Of a DNA stretch of 64,000 nucleotides, positions 20,966 through 29,107 are shown in pieces (position 1 is the first letter of the stretch; each line of letters starts with the position of its first letter). The notes under the pieces were generated by a model. It had not been told where the DNA came from and did not search any database. It worked only from the letters and a program-made list of their open reading frames with translations. Both the position numbers and the translations under genes were made by a program. Source of the stretch: Cellulosimicrobium cellulans (GTDB taxonomy: Bacteria > Actinomycetota > Actinomycetes > Actinomycetales > Cellulomonadaceae); contig NZ_JAFGYF010000004.1 of assembly GCF_016921195.1 (NCBI RefSeq), positions 186,001 to 250,000 of the forward strand. Reading direction: 5' to 3'.

Positions 20966-21125
20966 GGTTCCGGCTCGCGAGACACGGTTCTACCTCGTCT
21001 GACCGCGGCTCTACCTCGGCGGACCATGGCTCTACCTCGGCCGACCATGGCTCTACCTCGCGCGACCGGGGCTCTACCTCGGCCGACCACGGCTCTAGCT
21101 CGGTCGGCCAGGGTTGTTCCTCGGT
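20966..21125 (-). repeat. 21-bp tandem repeat array, inverted half
   Basis: Seven units on the minus strand with GGTTC/GGCTC cores at 20986, 21007, 21028, 21049, 21070, 21091 and 21112, exactly 21 nt apart, plus a degenerate one at 20966. Read on the minus strand the unit is CGAGGTAGAGCCATGGTCGGC, the same family as the forward half at 20621-20745, from which it is separated by about 240 bp. Confidence 0.9.
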
Positions 21126-21151
21126 GGGCCTGGCGTCCGTGGCGGTAGCCG

Positions 21152-21195
21152 TTGCGCGCGACGGTGAGGCGCACTAGATTTTTCGGCATGCCGAA
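21152..21195 (+). promoter_or_regulatory. Leaderless promoter with metalloregulator-type palindrome over the start codon
   Basis: TTGCGC (21152-21157), a 17-nt spacer and TAGATT (21175-21180) form a good sigma-70-type promoter. Transcription would begin at or next to the A of the ATG at 21188. TTCGGCATGCCGAA (21182-21195) is a perfect 14-bp palindrome covering that start. Repressor binding there would block initiation; a DtxR/MntR- or Fur-type metal sensor is the likely ligand, by context. Confidence 0.75.
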
Positions 21196-22165
21196 CTTTG
21201 TCTCCCGGAGTGCCGGAAGAGCGGTCGCTCGGGCCGCCGCCGTGGCGGTGCCGGCTGCGCTCGCGCTCGCCGGGTGCTCCGCCGGGACCGACGCGGGCGG
21301 CGAGACGCCGGTCGACGACGGCCGGCCCGTGGTGCTCACGACGTTCACCGTGCTCGCGGACATGGCGCGGAACGTGGGAGGCGACCACCTGCGCGTCGAG
21401 TCGATCACCAAGGTCGGCGCGGAGATCCACGGGTACGAGCCGACCCCGGGCGACGTCCGCAAGGCGGCGGACGCGGACCTGATCCTCGACAACGGCATGG
21501 GGCTCGAGGCGTGGTTCGGCCGGTTCGTCGACGGGCTGGACGTGCCGCACGTCGTCGTCAGCGAGGGCGTCGACCCGATCGCGCTCGGCGACGACACCGC
21601 CGAGGAGTACCAGGGCAAGGACAACCCGCACGCGTGGATGTCGCCGGTGAACGGGCAGGTCTACGTGCAGAACATGGCCGACGCGTTCGCCGAGCTCGAC
21701 CCCGCGCACGCCGACGACTACGCGGCGAACGCCGCGGCCTACTCGGCCGAGCTCGCGGCCGTGCACGACGAGCTGACCGACGCGCTCGACGCGCTACCCG
21801 AGAGCCACCGCGCGCTCGTGACGTGCGAGGGCGCGTTCTCCTACCTCGCGCGCGACGCGGGCCTCGCCGAGCAGTACCTGTGGGCGGTCAACGCGGAGCA
21901 GCAGGCGACCCCGCAGTCCGTGGTCGGCGCGATCGAGTTCGTCGAGGAGCACGACGTGCCGGCCGTGTTCTGCGAGTCCACCGTCTCGGACAAGGCGATG
22001 CGGCAGGTGGCCCACGAGTCCGGGGCGGCGTTCGGCGGCACGCTCTACGTCGACTCGCTGTCCGAGGCCGGCGGCCCGGTGCCGACGTACCTCGACCTCT
22101 TGCGGCACGACGCGGAGACCATCGCTGCGGGCCTCGCCGGGACGACGGCGGGGGGCGACGCGTGA
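21188..22165 (+). CDS. Metal ABC transporter substrate-binding lipoprotein (Mn/Zn type)
   Basis: 325 residues from ATG 21188. A lipoprotein signal peptide ends in LALAGCSAG. It is a cluster 9 metal-binding protein: VVLTTFTVLADMARNVGGDHLRVESITKVGAEIHGYEPTPGDV supplies the first His, DNPHAWMSPVNGQVYVQNMA the second, and Glu and Asp ligands lie in VFCESTVSDKAM and GTLYVDSLSEAG. The motif GAEIHGYEPTP is common in Mn-binding members. It is the first gene of a three-gene operon with overlapping stops and starts. No metal-rich His loop is present, which argues slightly for Mn or Fe over Zn. Confidence 0.92.
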   Translation: MPNFVSRSAGRAVARAAAVAVPAALALAGCSAGTDAGGETPVDDGRPVVLTTFTVLADMARNVGGDHLRVESITKVGAEIHGYEPTPGDVRKAADADLILDNGMGLEAWFGRFVDGLDVPHVVVSEGVDPIALGDDTAEEYQGKDNPHAWMSPVNGQVYVQNMADAFAELDPAHADDYAANAAAYSAELAAVHDELTDALDALPESHRALVTCEGAFSYLARDAGLAEQYLWAVNAEQQATPQSVVGAIEFVEEHDVPAVFCESTVSDKAMRQVAHESGAAFGGTLYVDSLSEAGGPVPTYLDLLRHDAETIAAGLAGTTAGGDA

Positions 22166-22926
22166 GCGCGGGCGAGCGGACGCCGTCGGCCGTGCCCGCG
22201 ATCGACGTGCGCGACCTCACCGTCCACTACGGCGACGTGCTCGCCCTCGACGGCGCGACCCTCGCCCTGGGCTCGGCGCACGGGCCGGGGACCGTGTGCG
22301 GGCTCGTCGGCATGAACGGCTCGGGCAAGTCGACGCTGTTCAAGGCGGTCATGGGCATGGTCCGTCCCGACCGCGGGACGGTCCTGGTCGACGGCGCACC
22401 CCCGGCACGCGCGCGTCGCGCCCAGGCCGTGGGGTACGTGCCGCAGAGCGAGGACGTCGACTGGGCGTTCCCGCTGAGCGTGCGCGACGTCGTCATGACC
22501 GGTCGCTACGGCTACCAGGGGTTCACGCGGCGCACCCGGCCCGCCGACCGGGAGGCGGTCGAGCACGCGCTCGCGCGCGTCGAGCTCACCGACCTCGCGG
22601 ACCGGCAGATCGGCGCGCTCTCGGGCGGTCAGCGCAAGCGCGCGTTCGTCGCGCGCGGGCTCGCGCAGGGCGCGACGATCCTCCTGCTCGACGAGCCGTT
22701 CGCGGGCGTCGACAAGCGCACGGAGGCCACGATCACCGCGCTGCTGCGCGAGCTCGCGGCCGACGGCGCGACCGTCCTCGTCTCGACCCACGACCTGCAC
22801 GCGCTGCCCGCCCTCGCGGACGAGGCGGTGCTGCTCCAGCAGCGCGTCCTGCTGCACTCGACGCCCGCCGAGGTCCTGCGGCCCGAGAACCTCGCGCTCG
22901 CGTTCGGCGTGGAGGTGGCTCCGTGA
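22162..22926 (+). CDS. Metal ABC transporter ATP-binding protein
   Basis: 254 residues from GTG 22162, overlapping the lipoprotein stop (GTGA). Walker A is GMNGSGKSTL, Q-loop VPQSEDVDWAFPLSVRDVVMTGRYG, signature LSGGQRKRAFVARGLAQ, Walker B ILLLDEPFAGVD, and H-loop STHDLH. VPQSEDVDWAFP is characteristic of SitB/MntB-type manganese or iron importers. It powers uptake with the adjacent lipoprotein and permease at the membrane's inner face. Confidence 0.94.
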   Translation: MSAGERTPSAVPAIDVRDLTVHYGDVLALDGATLALGSAHGPGTVCGLVGMNGSGKSTLFKAVMGMVRPDRGTVLVDGAPPARARRAQAVGYVPQSEDVDWAFPLSVRDVVMTGRYGYQGFTRRTRPADREAVEHALARVELTDLADRQIGALSGGQRKRAFVARGLAQGATILLLDEPFAGVDKRTEATITALLRELAADGATVLVSTHDLHALPALADEAVLLQQRVLLHSTPAEVLRPENLALAFGVEVAP

Positions 22927-23807
22927 CCGACCTCCTCTCCTTGCTCCTCGAACGGCTCCTCGAGCCGTTGTCGTTCGAGTTCCTGCGCACCGCTCTCGCG
23001 GTCACGGTCACCGCGGGGATCGTGTGCGGGGTGCTGTCGTGCTGGCTCGTGCTCGTCGGGTGGTCGCTCATGGGCGACGCCGTCTCGCACGCCGTGCTGC
23101 CCGGCGTCGTGCTCGCGTACGTGGTCGGTGCGCCGTTCGCGCTCGGGGCCCTCGTGTTCGGGCTGCTCGCCGTCCTGCTCATCGGCGCGGTCCGGGACAC
23201 GAGCCGCGCGAAGGAGGACGCGGCGATCGGGGTCGTGTTCACGACGCTCTTCGCGCTCGGCCTCGTCCTCATCTCCGTGACGCCGAGCCAGACGGACCTC
23301 AACCACATCCTGTTCGGCAACCTGCTCGGGGTGTCGCGCGCGGACCTGCTCCAGGTGTTGGCGCTGGGCGCGGTGACGCTCGCGGTCGTCGTGCTCAAGC
23401 GGCGTGACCTCACGCTCTACGCGTTCGACCCGACGCACGCCCACGCGATCGGCCTCTCGCCCCGACGGCTCGGTGCGCTGCTCCTCGGTCTGCTCGCGCT
23501 GACGGTCGTCGTCGCGCTCCAGGCGGTCGGCGTCGTGCTCGTGGTCGCGCTGCTCATCACGCCCGGCGCGACGGCCTACCTGCTCACCGACCGGTTCTCC
23601 CGCATGCTGTGGATCTCGCCGCTCGTCGCGGCGGTGTGCGGGGTCGTGGGCATCTACGTCAGCTACTACCTCGACACCGCGTCGGGCGGCACGGTCGTCG
23701 TCGCGCTGGGCGTCGCGTTCGCGCTCGCCTACCTGCTCAGCCCGCGCCACGGACTGATCGGGAGCCGCCTGGCCGCGGCCCGACGCCGCCGCCTCGTCCG
23801 TGTCTGA
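22923..23807 (+). CDS. Metal ABC transporter permease
   Basis: 294 residues from GTG 22923, overlapping the ATPase stop. Eight or nine hydrophobic spans are visible, starting RTALAVTVTAGIVCGVLSCWLVLVGWSLMGDAVSHAVLPGVVLAYVVG, the ABC-3 family hallmark; HAIGLSPRRLGALLLGLLALTVVVALQAVGVVLVVALLITPGATAYL follows. It forms the channel of the metal importer. It ends the operon. Confidence 0.94.
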   Translation: MTDLLSLLLERLLEPLSFEFLRTALAVTVTAGIVCGVLSCWLVLVGWSLMGDAVSHAVLPGVVLAYVVGAPFALGALVFGLLAVLLIGAVRDTSRAKEDAAIGVVFTTLFALGLVLISVTPSQTDLNHILFGNLLGVSRADLLQVLALGAVTLAVVVLKRRDLTLYAFDPTHAHAIGLSPRRLGALLLGLLALTVVVALQAVGVVLVVALLITPGATAYLLTDRFSRMLWISPLVAAVCGVVGIYVSYYLDTASGGTVVVALGVAFALAYLLSPRHGLIGSRLAAARRRRLVRV

Positions 23808-23931
23808 CCCACCGCCGCGCCGGTTCCGGGTGTCGGGCGACGTGACCCCCGCGTGCGCTGTGTGCGAAATCTCCATGAATTCGCCCACGATTCCCTGGCT
23901 CTTCTCAGGTTCGACCGGGAGACTGGGTGCC

Positions 23932-24432
23932 ATGTCAGCGAGGACGAGCGAGCCCACGACGCCGCAGCGCACGCGCACGTCCGCCCGGTTCGCCGCGGCG
24001 AGCCTGCTCGCGCTGTCCATGATGCTCCCGATGTGCTCGACGGCGAGCGCCGCCGAGGTCCAGCAGCTCATCGCCGACGCCCAGGTCCAGACGGAGACCA
24101 TCGGCAACGACCTCGACCGCGTGCACGCCCAGCTGCCCGCCCTGCACCCCGTGCTCCGCAACGACGTGCTCGACGCCGTGGAGTCGGTCCAGGCCGCGAC
24201 GGACGAGGCCCGCTCCGCGCTCGACCGCGCGGCCGACGACGACGAGGCCGCCGACGGCCGGGCCGCCGTCGCGCTGGCCGACGCCCAGGTCGCCCTCGAC
24301 GCGGCGTCCGCGCAGCTCCGGCACGTGACCGACCTCGCGCACGACGCGGGCGAGGGCGTCGCCGTCACGCTGGAGCGGCTGCAGGCCCACATCGACGTGC
24401 TCCGCGGCGAGACGAGCCGCGCCGGGGTCTGA
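23932..24432 (+). CDS. Small secreted helical protein of unknown function
   Basis: 166 residues from ATG 23932, with GGGAG about 9 nt upstream. It has a Sec signal peptide (SLLALSMMLPMCSTASA, cleavage likely after ASA). The mature part is Ala/Asp/Glu-rich and entirely helical in character (VQQLIADAQVQTETIGNDLDRVHAQLPALHPVLRNDVLDAVESVQAATDEARSALDRAADD), like an extracellular coiled-coil or bundle. No family recognised. It stands alone between the metal transporter and the PAP2-kinase gene. Confidence 0.6.
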   Translation: MSARTSEPTTPQRTRTSARFAAASLLALSMMLPMCSTASAAEVQQLIADAQVQTETIGNDLDRVHAQLPALHPVLRNDVLDAVESVQAATDEARSALDRAADDDEAADGRAAVALADAQVALDAASAQLRHVTDLAHDAGEGVAVTLERLQAHIDVLRGETSRAGV

Positions 24433-24571
24433 CCCGCCCCTCCGTCGTCGCACGATCGACCGGTACGGTCCCGATCGACCCTCGCTGGGTCGATCTCGTG
24501 ACGGAGAGGGCGATCTCGCGGTGCACGACCGCCGCCGCGCGGTCCGTCGCGGTGCTTCCTACGATGGCGGG

Positions 24572-26218
24572 ATGCCGCGCGTCACCGGGGTCGTCAAGCC
24601 GCACGAGGCGTTCCCCGGCGTCGCCCGGCTCGATCGTGCGGTGAACGACTGGACCAACCGTCGCACTCTGGGACCCCTCGCGGACTCCGCGCTCTCGCGC
24701 CTGTCGACCGCGGCCGACCGCAGCGTGCTGTGGGCGGGGACGGCGCTGGGCATCGCGGCGACCGGCCGGCGCGGGCGCGAGGCGGCGCTGCGCGGCTACG
24801 GCTCGCTGCTCGCGTCGAGCGTCCTCGCGAACGTCGTCGGCAAGACCGCGTTCGGCGGCGAGCGACCGTCGCTGGAGCCGCTCCCCCTGTGGCGCCGCCT
24901 GGCCGACCCGCCGACGTCGCCGTCGTTCCCGTCGGGTCACTCGGCGTCGGCGGCGGCGTTCGTCACGGGCGTCGCGATCGAATGGCCGTCGCTCGGCCTC
25001 GCGCTCGCCCCGCTCGCCGGCGCGGTGATGTACTCGCGGCTCCACACCGGCTCGCACTGGTTCTCCGACGTCGCCGCGGGCGCCGTGCTCGGGGCGGGGG
25101 TCGCGCTCGTCGGGCGTGTGCTCGTCCCCGGCCGGGCCGAGCACGGCCCCGACGTACCTGCCGGCCCGCCCGCCGTCGTCCCGGCGCTCGACGACGGCCT
25201 GGGCCTCTTCGTCGTCGTCAACCCCGCCGCCGGGTCGGGCCGCCTGCTCAAGGAGGACCCTCTCGCCGCGCTGCGCGCGAACCTGCCGCGTGCGGACGTG
25301 CACGTGCTCGGCGAGGGCGACGACCTCCGGCGACTCTTCGACGAGGCCGCCGCACGCGGCGCCCGGGCGCTCGGCATCAGCGGCGGCGACGGCACCGTCG
25401 CCACGGCTGCCGCGGCCGCCCGCGCGCACGACCTCCCGCTCGCGGTCTTCCCGGGCGGCACGCTCAACCACTTCGCGCGTGCCGCCGACCTCACGTCGAT
25501 GACCGCGACGGCCGCCGCGGTCCGCACCGGCTCGGGGGTGACGATCGACGTCGCGGACCTCGAGGTCGACGGGCACGACGGACCGCCACGGACCGTGCTC
25601 AACACGTTCTCCGCCGGGGTCTACCCGGAGCTCGTCACGGAGCGCGAGAAGCACGAGCACCGCCTCGGCAAGTGGCCGGCAGCGGTGCTCGCCGCGGCAC
25701 GCGTGCTGCGGCGGGCCCACCGCGTGCGGATGGCGGTGGAGGGCCACGAGGGCGAGTACTGGTCGCTGTTCGCCGGCGTCAACCGCTACTACCCGCAGAG
25801 CCTCGCTCCCGTCGAGCGCCACCGCCTCGACGACGGCGTGCTCGACGTCCGCACGGCGCGCGCCGAGCGGCGCGCGAGCCGGCTCCGCACGTTCCTCGAG
25901 GTGGCCGCGGGCGACACGGGGACGCGGGTGGCACGACGGGTACCCGGCGTCCGGAGCCATCTGGTCGTCGACGCGACGGTCGTCCCGACGCTCGAGCTCC
26001 GGTTCCCCGCCCGGGGCGCGGTGGTCGGGCCGGGGGCGTCCGTGCCCGACGGCGGGGACTCGGCCGGGGCCGCCGCGTCGCCGCCCGTGGTGCTCGCGCA
26101 CGACGGTGAGACGCTCGCGCTCGACGGGGCCGGGAGGGGCGGGCCGGTCACCGTCCGCCTCACGATGCGGCACGGTGCCGTGCGGTTGTACGCCCCGAAC
26201 GACCCTGCCGCGGGATAG
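24572..26218 (+). CDS. Fused PAP2 phosphatase and diacylglycerol/lipid kinase
   Basis: 548 residues. Residues about 20-190 are a PAP2 acid phosphatase with all three motifs: KTAFGGERP (KX6RP), PSGHS, and SRLHTGSHWFSDV. Residues about 205-545 are a DAGK/YegS-type lipid kinase: VVNPAAGSGR, the ATP-binding GISGGDGTV, and FPGGTLNHFARA. One protein thus pairs dephosphorylation and phosphorylation of membrane lipids or isoprenoid phosphates. This fusion is widespread in actinobacteria but its substrate is not settled. TACGAT lies 6 nt before the ATG with no ribosome site, so a leaderless mRNA is likely. Confidence 0.92.
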   Translation: MPRVTGVVKPHEAFPGVARLDRAVNDWTNRRTLGPLADSALSRLSTAADRSVLWAGTALGIAATGRRGREAALRGYGSLLASSVLANVVGKTAFGGERPSLEPLPLWRRLADPPTSPSFPSGHSASAAAFVTGVAIEWPSLGLALAPLAGAVMYSRLHTGSHWFSDVAAGAVLGAGVALVGRVLVPGRAEHGPDVPAGPPAVVPALDDGLGLFVVVNPAAGSGRLLKEDPLAALRANLPRADVHVLGEGDDLRRLFDEAAARGARALGISGGDGTVATAAAAARAHDLPLAVFPGGTLNHFARAADLTSMTATAAAVRTGSGVTIDVADLEVDGHDGPPRTVLNTFSAGVYPELVTEREKHEHRLGKWPAAVLAAARVLRRAHRVRMAVEGHEGEYWSLFAGVNRYYPQSLAPVERHRLDDGVLDVRTARAERRASRLRTFLEVAAGDTGTRVARRVPGVRSHLVVDATVVPTLELRFPARGAVVGPGASVPDGGDSAGAAASPPVVLAHDGETLALDGAGRGGPVTVRLTMRHGAVRLYAPNDPAAG

Positions 26219-26382
26219 GCCGTCTATCTCGTCCGTTTCGTCCGCTTTTCACGGACATCGGGGAGAACTCCCCCTGTTCAGACACACGCGGTATGGCCCA
26301 CAATGAGGCCCGCAGTCGCGCGGGCCCGTCCGCGCCTCCTCAGAACCCGGCCTCGACGGCCCACCCAGAAAGCAGAACAACC

Positions 26383-26685
26383 ATGGCCCAGCAGTACCCC
26401 GCCGCCCCCCAGGCCCCCGCCGGCTACGCCGCCCCGATCGAGGACCCGGGCAAGACCCTGGGCATCGTGGGCTTCGTGCTCGCGTTCGTCGTCTCGGTCG
26501 CGGGCATCGTCGTCAGCGCGATCGCTCGCAAGAAGAGCAAGGAGGCGGGCTTCGACAACCAGCTCGCCAAGTGGGGCCTCATCCTCAGCATCATCTTCAC
26601 GGTGCTCGGTGTCATCGTCGGGATCATCTACTTCGTCGCGATCGCCGCGCTCATCTCGAGCGGCGAGCTGACGTCGACCTACTGA
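26383..26685 (+). CDS. DUF4190-like small membrane protein
   Basis: 100 residues from ATG 26383. A Pro/Ala/Gln-rich N-terminus (MAQQYPAAPQAPAGYAAP) precedes two membrane spans, GIVGFVLAFVVSVAGIVVSAIA and GLILSIIFTVLGVIVGIIYFVAIAAL, joined by a charged loop RKKSKEAGFDNQLAKW. This is the DUF4190 layout; function unknown. The 164-bp upstream space is relatively AT-rich and contains a GTCCG/CGGAC dyad and a GGGGAgaacTCCCC hairpin, perhaps the end of the PAP2-kinase transcript. Confidence 0.8.
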   Translation: MAQQYPAAPQAPAGYAAPIEDPGKTLGIVGFVLAFVVSVAGIVVSAIARKKSKEAGFDNQLAKWGLILSIIFTVLGVIVGIIYFVAIAALISSGELTSTY

Positions 26686-26720
26686 CACCACCGCGCCGTC
26701 AGCCGGCGCCGCACGCCACG

Positions 26721-26746
26721 GCCGTCGCCCCGCCCGGGGCGGCGGC
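26721..26746. terminator. GC-rich hairpin
   Basis: GCCGTCGCCCCG (26721-26732) pairs with CGGGGCGGCGGC (26735-26746), with a G-T pair and a tight loop. It lies 36 bp after the DUF4190 gene and 140 bp before the oxidoreductase gene, so it likely separates the two transcripts. Confidence 0.55.
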
Positions 26747-26887
26747 CGTCGTCGTGCCCCGGCCGTGTGACGCGGCCCGGACGGGTCGCGGAAGAAGGAC
26801 CGGCCGGGCACGGTTGAGACGGCGCACGACCGCGCCGCCGGTGAGAGCACCGGTCCGCCGACGGTCGACCGACCGCAGGAGCAGACG

Positions 26888-27973
26888 ATGACCGACGACA
26901 CGACCTCCCCGACCGCACCCGAGCGCACCCCGGCCGACCCCGCCGCCGTCGAGCTCGGACTCGACACCTTCGGCGACGTGACCGCCGGCCCGGACGGCGC
27001 GCTGCTCAGCGGGGCGCGCACGATCCGTGACGTCGTCGAGGAGGCGGTCCTCGCGGACCAGGTCGGCGTCGACTTCTTCGGCGTCGGCGAGCACCACCGC
27101 GCGGACTTCGCGATCAGCGCGCCGGAGGTCGTGCTCGCCGGGATCGCGACGCGGACGTCGCGCATCCGGCTCGGGTCCGCGGTGACCGTGCTCAGCTCGG
27201 ACGACCCGGTGCGCGTGTTCGAGCGGTTCTCGACGCTCGACGCGCTGTCCGGCGGGCGCGCGGAGGTCATCCTCGGGCGCGGGTCGTTCATCGAGTCGTT
27301 CCCGCTCTTCGGGTACGACCTCGCCGACTACGAGGTGCTGTTCGAGGAGAAGCTCGACCTGTTCGTCCACCTGCTCGACGAGGGACCGGTCACGTGGTCG
27401 GGCACGACCCGCGCGGGCCTCACCGACCAGGAGGTCTGGCCCAAGACGGAGAGCGGTCGGCTCCGCACGTGGGTCGGCGTGGGCGGGTCGCCCGAGTCGG
27501 TGGTCCGGACCGCGCGGCACGGCCTCGGCCTCATGCTCGCGATCATCGGCGGCGAGCCGGAGCGCTTCCGCCCGTACGTGGACCTGTACCACCGCGCCGT
27601 CGAGGAGCTCGGCAACCCGGTGCTGCCGGTCGGCGTCCACTCGCCCGGCCACGTCGCCGACACGGACGAGCAGGCGCAGGAGGAGGTCTACGAGCACTTC
27701 GCGGCGATGAACAACCGCATCGGCCGCGAGCGCGGCTGGCCCGCGTACCACCGCGGTCGCTTCGCGCACGACGTGCGCGACGGGTCGCTCTACGTCGGCT
27801 CGCCCGAGACGGTCGCGCGCAAGATCGCCCGCACGGTGCGGCTCCTCGGGGCCGGCCGGTTCGACCTCAAGTACTCGACCGGCACGCTCCCCCACTCGGC
27901 CATGCTCCGCAGCATCGAGCTCTACGGCACGCAGGTCATCCCGCGCGTGCGCGAGCTCCTCGCGGAGGCCTGA
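26888..27973 (+). CDS. LLM-class (luciferase-like) flavin-dependent oxidoreductase
   Basis: 361 residues, ATG preceded by AGGAGC. It is a bacterial luciferase-type TIM barrel: VELGLDTFGDV, ADQVGVDFFGVGEHHRADFAISAPEVVLAGIATRTSRIRLGSAVTVLSSDDPVRVFERFSTLDALSGGRAEVILGRGSF, and the late GSPETVARKIARTVRLLGAGRFDLKY. FMN or F420 is the likely cofactor. The GEHHR-to-LGSAVTVL pattern is typical of the LLM group with unknown substrates. It converges with the epimerase-like gene 15 bp downstream. Confidence 0.9.
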   Translation: MTDDTTSPTAPERTPADPAAVELGLDTFGDVTAGPDGALLSGARTIRDVVEEAVLADQVGVDFFGVGEHHRADFAISAPEVVLAGIATRTSRIRLGSAVTVLSSDDPVRVFERFSTLDALSGGRAEVILGRGSFIESFPLFGYDLADYEVLFEEKLDLFVHLLDEGPVTWSGTTRAGLTDQEVWPKTESGRLRTWVGVGGSPESVVRTARHGLGLMLAIIGGEPERFRPYVDLYHRAVEELGNPVLPVGVHSPGHVADTDEQAQEEVYEHFAAMNNRIGRERGWPAYHRGRFAHDVRDGSLYVGSPETVARKIARTVRLLGAGRFDLKYSTGTLPHSAMLRSIELYGTQVIPRVRELLAEA

Positions 27974-27988
27974 CCGCGCCCCCTCGGT

Positions 27989-29041
27989 TCAGCGCCCGGC
28001 AGCGTGGAGCGCGGCGGCCTCGAGGTCCGGCGGGAGCCCGACGGCGGGGCGGTCCGCGCGCCGCGGCGTCGCCTCGCCCGCGGCGTCGAGCGCGCGCAAC
28101 CACGCCCAGGTGTCACGCACGGTCTCACGCACGTCCCGGGGACGGAGCCCGAGGGCTAAGGCGTGCGAGGTGTCGGAGCCGTGGAGCGCGTCGTGCAGCT
28201 CGCCCGGCGGGAGCCAGACCGGGAGCTGGCTCCACGGCTCGATCCCCGCGGCGAGCACGACCTCCGGCTCGACCCACACGAGCTCGGCGGGCGGGTTGCC
28301 GGCCGCCGCCGCGTCGTCGGCCGTCACGGAGACGCACGCCGCGAGCAGCTCGCCCATGGTCGTGTGGCCCGGGGCGCTGACCACGTCGACCGGCCCCGAC
28401 GCGCCCGCGAGCGCCGCGTCGAGCGCGAACGCCGCGAGGTCGCGCGCGTCGACGTACTGCAGCGGCAGGCCCGCCGGTCCGGGTGCGAGCACCGGCCCGC
28501 CCTGCGCGACGCGCCGGAGCCACCACGGCAGGCGGCCGACGTTCTCGCGCGGTCCGAGGATCAGCCCGGCACGCAGCAGGACGGCCCGGTCCCCGAGCGC
28601 GTCCACCGCGGCGATCTCCGCGCCCCGCTTGGCGCGCGCGTAGTCGTCGGAGGTCGTGTCGTCCGGGTCGCCGTCCACGAGCGGAGCGGACTCGTCGGCG
28701 CCGCGGGGCGTCGGGAACGGGTAGACCGAGCGCGACGACACGTAGACGTACCGGTTGTCGCCGGGGAGCCGGCCCGCGAGCGTGCGCGCCGCGTCGCGCA
28801 CCGCGACGGGTGCCCACGACCACGTGTCCACCACGACGTCCCACTTCTGCGGGACGTCGTCGGCGTGCAACGCGTCGAGGCCGTCCGGCCGGGTGCGGTC
28901 CCCGACGAGCTGCCGGACGCCGTCGGGAACGGGGGTGCTGCCCCGGTTGAGGACCGTGACGTCCCACCCACGGGCGAGGGCGTCGTCGACGACGGCGCGC
29001 CCCACGAAGTCGGAGCCGCCGAGGACCAGGAGTCGCGTCAT
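27989..29041 (-). CDS. NAD(P)-dependent epimerase/dehydratase-family (extended SDR) protein
   Basis: 350 residues, ATG 29041 with GGGGAGAG about 8 nt upstream. The Rossmann motif is LLVLGGSDFVGRAVVDDALARGWDVTVLNRG. The active-site region reads RYVYVSSRSVYPFPTP, followed by DDYARAKRGAEIAAVDALGDRAVLLRAGLILGP, so the YxxxK of classical SDRs is present as YARAK. The sequence resembles chloroplast-type CSP41/isoflavone reductase-like members. Substrate unknown. It stands alone between convergent and same-strand neighbours. Confidence 0.85.
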   Translation of the reverse strand: MTRLLVLGGSDFVGRAVVDDALARGWDVTVLNRGSTPVPDGVRQLVGDRTRPDGLDALHADDVPQKWDVVVDTWSWAPVAVRDAARTLAGRLPGDNRYVYVSSRSVYPFPTPRGADESAPLVDGDPDDTTSDDYARAKRGAEIAAVDALGDRAVLLRAGLILGPRENVGRLPWWLRRVAQGGPVLAPGPAGLPLQYVDARDLAAFALDAALAGASGPVDVVSAPGHTTMGELLAACVSVTADDAAAAGNPPAELVWVEPEVVLAAGIEPWSQLPVWLPPGELHDALHGSDTSHALALGLRPRDVRETVRDTWAWLRALDAAGEATPRRADRPAVGLPPDLEAAALHAAGR

Positions 29042-29107
29042 GGCTTCACTCTCCCCTGACGCGGGGTCACCCGCAGCCGGTTTACGCCTCCGGCAGACGA
29101 CGCGCGC

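Noticed and set aside
20621-21125. CRISPR array
   Set aside because: Units are contiguous 21-mers with no unique spacers, they drift in sequence, and they reverse orientation. No cas genes are present.
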